The position numbers and the translations under genes are program-made. A stretch of DNA of 5,511 nt. Origin: DATCSE01 sp036568605 (lineage in GTDB: Bacteria; Pseudomonadota; Gammaproteobacteria; Burkholderiales; Burkholderiaceae_C). Shown one piece after another: positions 1-4,829 of the stretch. Under the pieces are notes generated by a model. It saw only the letters and a list, made by a program, of their open reading frames with translations. It was not told where the DNA came from and made no database searches. How positions within the stretch are numbered: the first letter of the stretch is position 1; each line of letters opens with the position of its first letter. The stretch covers positions 1 through 5,511 of the forward strand of contig DATCSE010000269.1 of NCBI GenBank assembly GCA_036568605.1. The letters run 5' to 3'.

Positions 1-8
1 AGGTCAGC

Positions 9-219
9 ATGAAGGTCACGCTTGTCGAGAAGGCGGCATTGCAAAGCGATAGATGCATCAAGGAGAGTCTGAAGATCATGAGGAAGCTCGCCATGCGCAA
101 TGCGCAGGTCGAGCGCGCGCTCCATGAAAGCCTGCGGGCGCTCGCAGGCGCCTACGACGCGCTGGGAGTTCCCGAGGCGCGCCGATACCGTGTCGTCCCG
201 CTTCATCGAAACGCTGTGA
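9..219 (+). pseudogene. small unrecognised ORF, probably frameshifted near 177-182
   Basis: An ATG at 9 follows AGG at 1-3, so a real start is plausible. The first ~56 codons read as a helical, charged polypeptide (MKVTLVEKAALQ..., then ...NAQVERALHESLRALAGAYD) with coding-like third positions. After about codon 57 (GAG GCG at 174-179) the same frame stays open to 401 but turns into low-quality Arg/Ala/Pro-rich sequence with poor third-position bias. In contrast the frame read from 181 gives ADTVSSRFIETL, with good third-position bias, and ends at TGA 217-219. One extra base in the GCGCGCC run around 177-183 would explain this; an undamaged protein would be about 69 aa. I do not recognise a family. 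The alternatives are a sequencing error, a true pseudogene, or a genuine 130-aa protein ending at 401, which I consider least likely. Confidence 0.4.
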
Positions 220-363
220 GCCAGCCCAGGGTCGCAGTCCAGGGTGATGGACGTGGCGGCGTTCCATCCGCGATCTCCCTGTTGACGCCCGGCGTGCAGG
301 CTGACGCGCCGGTGCGCGCTCGGCATCATGCCCTCGATGCCGCGAACGGACTTCATCGGACAC

Positions 364-389
364 CTGCCGTCGCGGCAGCCCGTCCGGGC
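364..389. repeat. two back-to-back short inverted repeats
   Basis: CTGCCG (364-369) and CGGCAG (373-378) form a 6-bp stem with a 3-base loop. GCCCG (378-382) and CGGGC (385-389) form a 5-bp stem with a 2-base spacer, too tight to close fully as a hairpin. Only two T residues follow, so this is not a convincing intrinsic terminator. It may be leader structure or chance in GC-rich DNA. Confidence 0.3.
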
Positions 390-449
390 TTGCCTGGTTG
401 AATTCATCGCTCGCCATGGGATCACTTGCGCCGGCAGCCGAACTGCAGC

Positions 450-455
450 AAGGGA
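450..455 (+). promoter_or_regulatory. ribosome binding site deciding the loxA start
   Basis: AAGGGA lies four bases before the ATG at 460. It selects this start over the in-frame upstream ATGs at 328 and 337, which would put about 44 residues in front of the twin-arginine signal. The site is embedded in the palindrome GGGATCCC (452-459). Confidence 0.65.
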
Positions 456-459
456 TCCC

Positions 460-2460
460 ATGAAACGCCGAGACATCCTCAAATCGTCCGCCTCGGCGAG
501 CATCCTGAGCGTGCTGGCCGGCGCGCCTGGTGTCGCGTCAGCAGCGATGCCCGTGCCCAAGCCGACGCTGCCGCAGAAGATCGATCCGATCAGCGCCGCC
601 GCGCGCCGGCTCGGGCTGGTCGCGCAGCAGGCGGCCTATCGGTGGACCGAGTCGCACGTCAATCTGGCCGGCGTTCCGATGGGGGCGGTGGTGCCTCCCG
701 GCGAGTTGCCGGCGCTGGAGCACCAGCTCAAGGCGACGACGCGCGCAGTCGAGGCCGTCACGAATTTCGCGGCCTCTTTTGCACCCGGCACGCTGGCGTC
801 CGGCAGTCTGCAGTCGCTGGACAACCTGCGCAGCCGGCTCGCGGCGGCACAGAGCAGCTTCGACGGCCTGATGGCCGCCAACGCCGGCGTGCAGGCGCTG
901 TCGGCCGCCGTGCAGGCGCTGCTCGCCAGCCTCACAAGCTCGGTTGGCGACATCGGCACGCAGCTCCAGCAGATCCACCACGACCTGCTCGTTCAAGGCA
1001 CACAGGGCGGTTCAGGCAAGACCGTCGCGCAATACGACGCGCTGTTCGTGACCATCGAGAAGCCAGCGGTCGCGCAGGTCCTGCGCGACAACGATTTCTT
1101 CGCCTACATGCGCGTGGGCGGTCCGAATCCGATGCTCATCAGGCAGGTGCGCTCGCTGCCGGCCAAGTTCCCGCTGAGCGATGCGCAATACCGGCTGGCG
1201 ATGGGCAGCGACGACAGCCTGAGCGACGCGGCCGCCGCGGGCCGCCTCTACCTGCTCGACTACGAGGCGCTGGGCGACATTGCGCCCTCGGGCCCGGTGA
1301 ACAAGCCGCTCACCGGCACGGGCTACGCCTACGCGCCGATGGCGCTCTTTGCGCGCCCGAAGAGCGGCCGTTCGCTGGTGCCGGTGGCGATCCAGTGTGG
1401 ACAAGACCCCGCGAGGGCGCCCATCTTCTTGCGTGCAGACGACGCGGCGGATGCCGAAGCCTACTGGGCCTGGCAGTCCGCGAAGACAGCGGTGCAGGTG
1501 GCCGATTTCAACTACCACGAGATGTTCGTGCACCTCGGCCGTACGCACTTGATGTCCGAAGCGTTCGCGATGGCGACGCAGCGGCAGCTCGCGGTCGCGC
1601 ATCCGCTGAACCGCTTGCTTTCGCCGCACCTGGAAGGCGCGATGTTCATCAACGAAGCGGCCACGCTGCTGATCATGGCGCCGCTGACCACGGGCGATGC
1701 GATCCTCGCCGCGCCCATCGAGACGCTGCAGCGCGAGTGCGGGCGCGACCGCCTGGCCTACGACTTCTACGACAGCATGCTGCCCCACGATCTGCGCGCC
1801 CGCGGCGTCGACAACGTCGGCGAGCTGCCGGACTACCCGTATCGCGACGATGCGCTGCTGATCTGGAACGCGATCAGCCGGTGGGTCGACGAGTACCTGG
1901 CGGTCTACTACACGAGCGACAGCGATGTGACCGGCGACTACGAGCTCAAGGCCTGGGCCGACGAGCTCGCGACCAGCGGCAAGGTCAAGGGCTTCCGGGC
2001 GATCACGACGCGCGCCCAGCTCGCCTCGGTGATCACGGCCATCGTCTTCAACGCCAGCGCACAGCATGCGGCGGTCAACTTCCCGCAGGACTCGATCATG
2101 ACCTATGCGCCGTTCAGCGCGGGAACGGGCGGCACGCCGGCGCCCGCGGCGGCCACGGGTCAGACGGAAGCGAGCTGGTCGCAACGGCTGCCGTCCAGGC
2201 TGGCCGCGCAGGAGCAGATCCTGCTGTTCCATATCCTCGGCGGCGTGTACTACCGGCCGCTGGGCGAGTACCGCGACAACACGTTCCCGTATCTGCCGGT
2301 GCTGCTGGACCCGGCGATCGCGGGCCCCGGCGGGCCGCTGGACCGATTCCGCGCGGCGCTGGCCGGCATCGAAAGCACGATCCGGCAGCGCAACGCGACG
2401 CGCTCGCGGCCGTACGACTACCTGCTGCCCAGTCGCATCCCGTCGAGCACGAACATCTAG
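460..2460 (+). CDS. loxA: secreted bacterial lipoxygenase (LoxA type), Tat-exported, complete
   Basis: Non-heme iron dioxygenase that converts polyunsaturated fatty acids to fatty acid hydroperoxides. The 666-aa protein starts with a twin-arginine signal (RRDILK at 3-8, Ala/Ser/Val/Leu-rich core, AxA site at 26-28), so it should reach the periplasm folded and may be released further. A helical region (about 85-175) precedes the catalytic domain, as in bacterial enzymes without a PLAT domain. The catalytic signature at 352-363 carries the H-x4-H-x4-H pattern (H353, H358, H363). Predicted iron ligands are H358, H363, H536 and N540 (HAAVNFPQ, 536-543) plus the C-terminal carboxylate I666 (SSTNI). 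From memory the Pseudomonas aeruginosa LoxA ligands are H377, H382, H555, N559 and I685; each differs from this set by exactly 19, so the two catalytic halves appear nearly gap-free. Ala401 occupies the Coffa position (Ala542 in soybean LOX-1), which usually goes with S stereochemistry. It is convergent with the PEP-CTERM gene. Secretion and substrate are inferred. Confidence 0.96.
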   Translation: MKRRDILKSSASASILSVLAGAPGVASAAMPVPKPTLPQKIDPISAAARRLGLVAQQAAYRWTESHVNLAGVPMGAVVPPGELPALEHQLKATTRAVEAVTNFAASFAPGTLASGSLQSLDNLRSRLAAAQSSFDGLMAANAGVQALSAAVQALLASLTSSVGDIGTQLQQIHHDLLVQGTQGGSGKTVAQYDALFVTIEKPAVAQVLRDNDFFAYMRVGGPNPMLIRQVRSLPAKFPLSDAQYRLAMGSDDSLSDAAAAGRLYLLDYEALGDIAPSGPVNKPLTGTGYAYAPMALFARPKSGRSLVPVAIQCGQDPARAPIFLRADDAADAEAYWAWQSAKTAVQVADFNYHEMFVHLGRTHLMSEAFAMATQRQLAVAHPLNRLLSPHLEGAMFINEAATLLIMAPLTTGDAILAAPIETLQRECGRDRLAYDFYDSMLPHDLRARGVDNVGELPDYPYRDDALLIWNAISRWVDEYLAVYYTSDSDVTGDYELKAWADELATSGKVKGFRAITTRAQLASVITAIVFNASAQHAAVNFPQDSIMTYAPFSAGTGGTPAPAAATGQTEASWSQRLPSRLAAQEQILLFHILGGVYYRPLGEYRDNTFPYLPVLLDPAIAGPGGPLDRFRAALAGIESTIRQRNATRSRPYDYLLPSRIPSSTNI

Positions 2461-2482
2461 GGCTGCTGCGCGGCGCGGCCCG

Positions 2483-2896
2483 TCAAGCGTCGCCCGAACG
2501 GCGGCGTCGCGTCACGATCGCAATCCCGACCATGCCCGCCGCGAACAACGCATAGGTCGATGGCTCCGGGATCGCCGAGACCGGTACGGCGCGAGGCTCA
2601 TGCTGGTCATGGAGCTTGATCTTGTCTGCCGCGCTGCCGAGGTGCAAACCGTTCGAAACGTGGGCGTCGTCGAAGTGAATCTTGACGAACCGCCCATCGT
2701 CATCGTCGTCCGATGACGTGCTCGAGAGGCCGAAGTGCGGGTTGTGCGCGACCCGAGCGGCGCTCGCGCTGCTGAAGGTCGCACGGTCTTCGTCCGGCTC
2801 GAACAGCGATACCGCCGGGCGGGCGTGGGCGCCGCCCCACGCGGCCAAGGCCAGCGCGGCGGCGAGCACGGACTTCGAGAGCGTGCAGTGGATCAT
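2483..2896 (-). CDS. small PEP-CTERM sorting-domain protein (exosortase substrate)
   Basis: The 137-aa protein has an N-terminal signal peptide (hydrophobic core about 9-20, AHA cleavage site at 23-25) and a C-terminal tripartite sorting signal: Pro-Glu-Pro at 110-112, a hydrophobic segment at about 114-128 and an arginine cluster at 130-133. This is the classical PEP-CTERM signal, which in Gram-negative bacteria with an exosortase system marks proteins for processing at the inner membrane and export to the surface or extracellular matrix. The middle is short and polar, with a Ser-rich run followed by five Asp at 63-67 and several His/Asp residues (IHFDDAH at 73-79). It has no enzyme domain I recognise. 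AAGGGAG at 2910-2904 (minus strand) lies seven bases before the ATG. No exosortase or EpsH gene is in the window. The gene is divergent from the 68-aa gene and convergent with loxA. Confidence 0.88.
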   Translation of the reverse strand: MIHCTLSKSVLAAALALAAWGGAHARPAVSLFEPDEDRATFSSASAARVAHNPHFGLSSTSSDDDDDGRFVKIHFDDAHVSNGLHLGSAADKIKLHDQHEPRAVPVSAIPEPSTYALFAAGMVGIAIVTRRRRSGDA

Positions 2897-2998
2897 CCTC
2901 GTTCTCCCTTGAAGCGCGCTGCATATGCGCGGGGCTTCAAAAAATTTAGTGCTTGTGCGCCGTTTTGACTTCCCCGCGCTCAGGCGGGAGTGCTACTG

Positions 2999-3018
2999 CC
3001 TACGTGCACGTACGTAGG
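2999..3018. repeat. 20-bp perfect inverted repeat with nested palindrome
   Basis: CCTACGT (2999-3005) and ACGTAGG (3012-3018) are exact reverse complements separated by six bases. A second register, the 12-base palindrome TACGTGCACGTA, covers 3001-3012. This is typical of an operator for a dimeric regulator, and it lies between two divergent genes. Which regulator would bind is unknown. Confidence 0.55.
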
Positions 3019-3036
3019 ACAACATCGCCCCGGACG

Positions 3037-3133
3037 GTCGGACAATCGCGCATCGCGAGGGACATGACAAACCTCCCTTGTCCGGCACGACGATCGCACG
3101 CACCATCTGCGCTTGCTGCCGGACGAGCAGGGG
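3037..3133 (+). ncRNA. candidate structured leader RNA with switch-like alternative pairing
   Basis: On the plus strand, stem P1 pairs 3037-3045 with 3078-3086 (nine pairs, one U-G wobble). P2 pairs 3046-3050 with 3054-3058 (five pairs, loop CAT). P3 pairs 3059-3062 with 3074-3077 (four pairs, 11-base loop). The three stems abut with no unpaired junction bases. The wobble would be an A-C mismatch on the other strand, which favours a plus-strand RNA reading toward the 68-aa gene. The P1 3' arm (3078-3086) can alternatively pair with 3118-3126 (nine pairs, one wobble), which ends three bases before AGGGG at 3129-3133. I recognise no known riboswitch class. Transcription of the region is assumed, not shown. 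Confidence 0.35.
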
Positions 3134-3162
3134 TATTCGACGATGCAGAAACTGGGGTGGCC

Positions 3163-3369
3163 ATGAAGCTGGACAAACTGCTGGGGCAAGGCGAGGACGG
3201 AAAGACCTACACCGTGCTGCGCACCACGCCGCTGATCCTGGGCTCCGGTCTGGAGGGCATACCGACGTATCGCCTGGACACCGGCGAGGCGCTGGTGCCG
3301 ACCGCGGAGCCGCACCGGTTCAAGCTGCCGCGCAGCGGGATCGTGGTGACCGTGCAAGCCGAGCCTTAG
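3163..3369 (+). CDS. 68-aa conserved-looking small protein of unknown function
   Basis: It begins MKLDKLLGQGEDGKTYTVL. It has strongly coding-like third positions (mostly G or C), alternating short charged and hydrophobic segments suggestive of beta strands, no signal peptide, no membrane segment and no cysteines. The ATG follows GGGG at 3154-3157 with a five-base spacer. Upstream in-frame sequence is not coding-like, so this start is preferred over longer versions. The ATG overlaps the TGA of a seven-codon frame (3143-3166, MQKLGWP) that has its own AGGGG at 3129-3133, which would allow translational coupling. The composition suggests a small cytosolic beta-rich protein. I do not recognise the family and assign no role. 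The upstream region may form a regulatory RNA fold. Confidence 0.75.
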   Translation: MKLDKLLGQGEDGKTYTVLRTTPLILGSGLEGIPTYRLDTGEALVPTAEPHRFKLPRSGIVVTVQAEP

Positions 3370-3449
3370 TCGGGAATGTCGGCCTCAAATCCCCATCGGG
3401 CGGCCGCCTATGCGCCATCCACGCGGATGCCCTCAGTAAGATCGCCGCT

Positions 3450-3474
3450 CGTTCGATGACCGTTCGAAAGTTCG
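3450..3474. repeat. CGTTCGA direct repeats spaced one helical turn
   Basis: CGTTCGA occurs at 3450-3456 and again at 3461-3467, 11 bp apart, followed by GTTCG at 3470-3474. It lies in the 159-bp gap before the 91-aa gene. Helically phased repeats can be protein binding sites, but such short repeats also arise by chance. Nothing else is seen in this gap except a 5-bp stem CATCC/GGATG at 3416-3429. Confidence 0.25.
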
Positions 3475-3514
3475 TGCCGGCCGCAGCGCACGCGCCTGCG
3501 GCAGCCAGCAGTGC

Positions 3515-3520
3515 AGGGAG
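3515..3520 (+). promoter_or_regulatory. ribosome binding site deciding the 3529 start
   Basis: AGGGAG is followed by an eight-base spacer and GTG at 3529. The alternative in-frame GTG at 3511 lies upstream of this site and has no comparable sequence before it, so 3529 is the better start. Confidence 0.6.
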
Positions 3521-3528
3521 CAAGACAG

Positions 3529-3804
3529 GTGCAGCAATTCGACGGTGAGATCGCCGAGCTGCGGGCGCTCGGCTTTGCGGAAAGCCTGTTGATCCACGCG
3601 GCGGACCCCGCGGGTGCCGCGGCGCGTCTGGAGTCCGGCCGTGTCGGCGTCGCGGTCGAGTTCGCGGCCGAGGGAAGGTCCCCGTGTTACGCGGTCAGGC
3701 CGCTGGTGCCGCGCGGGGGACAGGACGAATCCATCGCGACCGACGTTTGGAGCGACGTCGTGCGCAACATCCGGCGCCGCGTGCCGCTCGACGACGACGA
3801 TTGA
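3529..3804 (+). CDS. 91-aa small protein of unknown function with acidic tail
   Basis: The start is GTG at 3529, chosen because AGGGAG at 3515-3520 is correctly spaced. The protein opens with an acidic helical stretch (QFDGEIAELRALGFAESLL) and an Ala-rich middle. A single Cys in SPCYAV and a short helix (DVWSDVVRNIRRR) follow, and the protein ends in four consecutive Asp. Third positions are strongly G/C, as in the neighbouring genes. There is no signal peptide or membrane segment, so it is probably cytosolic. I do not recognise a family. It lies 159 bp downstream of the 68-aa gene in the same direction, and a shared transcript is possible. It converges with the 90-aa Gly/Arg-rich gene, 18 bp apart, with a possible terminator hairpin between them. 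Confidence 0.7.
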   Translation: MQQFDGEIAELRALGFAESLLIHAADPAGAAARLESGRVGVAVEFAAEGRSPCYAVRPLVPRGGQDESIATDVWSDVVRNIRRRVPLDDDD

Positions 3805-3807
3805 AGC

Positions 3808-3830
3808 GTGGCCGCGCCGCGGCTATTTAT
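3808..3830 (+). terminator. possible weak intrinsic terminator after the 91-aa gene
   Basis: GCCGC (3811-3815) and GCGGC (3819-3823) form a G/C-only stem with a 3-base loop. The stem may be extended by three weaker pairs (3808-3810 with 3824-3826), and TATTTAT follows at 3824-3830. It starts four bases after the stop at 3802-3804. The T tract is interrupted, so termination strength is uncertain. The hairpin overlaps the stop codon of the convergent gene. Confidence 0.35.
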
Positions 3831-4095
3831 GGCGTTCATCGTGGGTGCGCAGGCCGCCGTAGTTGCTGGCCACCTTCTCGTCCTCGAGTTCGCGCGCTGC
3901 TTCCGGCGTGAATTGCCCGCTCTGCTCGCTGGAGCGTCCGCGGTAGTCGTTGCGGAACTGAACGCCGTACGGTCCGCTGTACGGGCGTGCATATCGGCCG
4001 CCGCCGAATCCGCGTGGTCGGCCCGGATAGGCGACGCGGTCCGAAAACCCGAGTCCCCACTCGTCGTTGCTGCGTTCGTTGCTGCGGTCTCTCAT
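3823..4095 (-). CDS. 90-aa Gly/Arg/Tyr-rich small protein of unknown function
   Basis: The start ATG at 4095 is preceded by AGAGGAA (4107-4101 on the minus strand) with a five-base spacer. Longer in-frame starts at 4113 and 4206 lack such a site. Residues 1-24 are charged (MRDRSNERSNDEWG...). Residues 25-53 are low complexity, with repeated RG, GRY, YSGPYG and YRGR patterns. The tail 54-90 is hydrophilic and predicted helical (TPEAARELEDEKVAS). There is no signal peptide or membrane segment. The RG/YG region resembles disordered nucleic-acid-binding tails, but there is no RNA-binding domain, so that is only a compositional hint. It lies 94 bp downstream of the receiver gene on the same strand, so the two could share a transcript. 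A GTAGGAC motif (4171-4177) lies in that gap, 76 bp from this start. Confidence 0.72.
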   Translation of the reverse strand: MRDRSNERSNDEWGLGFSDRVAYPGRPRGFGGGRYARPYSGPYGVQFRNDYRGRSSEQSGQFTPEAARELEDEKVASNYGGLRTHDERHK

Positions 4096-4100
4096 GACGT

Positions 4101-4107
4101 TTCCTCT
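4101..4107 (-). promoter_or_regulatory. ribosome binding site deciding the 4095 start
   Basis: On the minus strand this reads AGAGGAA, five bases before the ATG at 4095. The ATG at 4113 lies upstream of it and has only a T-rich stretch before it. Confidence 0.6.
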
Positions 4108-4170
4108 GCTCATGAAAAGACGGTAGCGGAAGGGGGACCAGAGGTCACGCAGGCGGGGCCTTGCCGCTGG

Positions 4171-4177
4171 GTAGGAC
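4171..4177. promoter_or_regulatory. intergenic GTAGGAC motif, third copy in the window
   Basis: The 7-mer GTAGGAC also occurs at 3015-3021 (+) and 4638-4644 (reverse complement), and all three lie between genes. This copy is 12 bp past the receiver stop and 76 bp from the start of the 90-aa gene, without an inverted partner. Function is unknown. Confidence 0.3.
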
Positions 4178-4189
4178 GATCTCTTGCCG

Positions 4190-4567
4190 TCAGCCGGCAC
4201 GCCCACGGACGGCCGCGGCGATCTCGCTCATCAGCGCGTCGAGTTCCTCGGGCTCGAAAGGCTTGGGCAGCGAGCGGACGTTCGGCCCCAGCCGAACGAT
4301 CTGCTCGTCGAACTGGTAGCCCGAGCACAGCACGATCCACTGCGCCGGATCCTTCGCGAGCAGGCGGCGCGCAAGCTCCGCGCCCGAGAGCCCGGGCAGG
4401 CTGACATCGGTCACGACCACGTCGAACGGCTGCGCCTCGCACACGCGCAGCGCCTCCTCGCCGCTCTCGCACGGCGTGACCGCGCGATCGGGGCCGGCCA
4501 GCAGGTCGGCGATCGTCGCGCGCAGGTCGTCGTTGTCCTCGACGTACAGGATGGTGAAGGGTCTCAA
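4190..4567 (-). CDS. single-domain response regulator receiver (CheY-like)
   Basis: The 125-aa protein consists of one complete receiver domain with no output domain. The acidic pocket is E10-D11 (ILYVEDND), the phospho-acceptor is D54 (VVVTDVSLPG), the switch Ser is S82 (LCSG) and the conserved Lys is K102 (LPKPF). Such proteins accept phosphate from a histidine kinase and act by protein contact or as a phosphorelay intermediate, in the cytosol. The start is TTG at 4567, the only usable start between the in-frame stop at 4606-4604 and the receiver core. No strong Shine-Dalgarno precedes it, so expression may be modest. It is transcribed divergently from the poly-HAMP protein at 4830, which is a plausible partner kinase. 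The partnership is inferred from position only. Confidence 0.93.
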   Translation of the reverse strand: MRPFTILYVEDNDDLRATIADLLAGPDRAVTPCESGEEALRVCEAQPFDVVVTDVSLPGLSGAELARRLLAKDPAQWIVLCSGYQFDEQIVRLGPNVRSLPKPFEPEELDALMSEIAAAVRGRAG

Positions 4568-4829
4568 AGGGAAGGCTCTGCGAAACCGCGGCTGCGTCCA
4601 AGTCTACGGCCCTGCCCAAGTCGTCTCTGTAGGCGGCGTCCTACGTTGCCTTTAGACATTTCCCGGCACGACGCCGCGGCGGCGCGGCGATAGGCTCGGC
4701 GCGATCAACCATCCGGAGGTGCCGGCCATCGCGACGATCCGGTACGGCGCCCATGACGAGGGTCTCTCCAACACGCCGATACGCGCGACGGGCGTTGCGT
4801 GCGCGTCGGTCCATGACAAGGCGGCTGCC
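4568..4829. other. 262-bp divergent intergenic region, receiver / poly-HAMP protein
   Basis: It contains the inverted repeat at 4629-4644 and a G/C-only hairpin CGCCG/CGGCG at 4672-4684. GGAGG at 4715-4719 runs directly into an in-frame GTG. A short Arg-rich open frame (4753-4833) ends in a TGA overlapping the ATG at 4830. No clear sigma-70 promoter is visible on either strand. Confidence 0.5.
4629..4644. repeat. inverted repeat GTAGG-N6-CCTAC between divergent genes
   Basis: GTAGG (4629-4633) and CCTAC (4640-4644) are exact reverse complements six bases apart. The site is centred 69 bp from the receiver start and 193 bp from the poly-HAMP start. It shares the half-site GTAGG/CCTAC with the inverted repeat at 2999-3018, where the two halves are in the opposite order. 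A candidate operator, unproven. Confidence 0.45.

Larger units (their letters stand above)
220..459. other. intergenic stretch and leader upstream of loxA
   Basis: No convincing gene is seen on either strand. The overlapping open frames (plus strand through 401, minus strand 76-417) are Arg/Pro/Ala-rich and lack coding-like third positions. A TTGACG at 282-287 has no matching -10 element at normal spacing, so no promoter is called. Two adjacent small hairpins lie at 364-389. A 15-codon open frame (416-463, MGSLAPAAELQQGIP) ends in a TGA overlapping the loxA ATG. Confidence 0.5.
2897..3162. other. 266-bp divergent intergenic region with structured elements
   Basis: It separates the PEP-CTERM gene (-) from the 68-aa gene (+). 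It holds an A/T-rich island (about 2938-2950) unusual for this GC-rich DNA, a long inverted repeat at 2999-3018, and a predicted branched RNA fold at 3037-3086 with an alternative pairing to 3118-3126. TTGACT at 2965-2970 has no good -10 partner, and the weak TAAATT on the minus strand lacks a -35, so I call no sigma-70 promoter. Confidence 0.5.

Noticed and set aside
282..310. TTGACG as a sigma-70 -35 element for loxA
   Set aside because: No A/T-rich -10 hexamer at 16-18 bp.
328..459. N-terminal extension of loxA from the in-frame ATG at 328
   Set aside because: It would place 44 non-coding-like residues before a good twin-arginine signal, and the ribosome site at 450-455 fits the ATG at 460.
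1009..1023. GGSGKT in LoxA as a nucleotide-binding P-loop
   Set aside because: The required first Gly of GxxxxGK[ST] is Thr181, and the segment is a loop in a lipoxygenase fold.
1012..2232. Long minus-strand open frame (406 codons) opposite loxA
   Set aside because: Arg/Gln/Val-rich antisense shadow of a clearly identified gene, common in GC-rich DNA.
2461..2482. Bidirectional terminator between loxA and the PEP-CTERM gene
   Set aside because: Only a four-base GGGC/GCCC pairing with no T tract on either strand.
3320..3523. Minus-strand 67-codon frame with a hydrophobic N-terminus
   Set aside because: TTG start, rare codons and weak third-position G/C; it overlaps the end of the 68-aa gene.
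4113..4206. Longer starts for the 90-aa Gly/Arg-rich protein
   Set aside because: They lack ribosome sites, and the extra residues are not coding-like compared with the start at 4095.
4719..4829. GTG at 4719 as start of the poly-HAMP protein
   Set aside because: GGAGG directly abuts or overlaps the GTG, so spacing is wrong, and the 37 added residues do not look conserved or coding.
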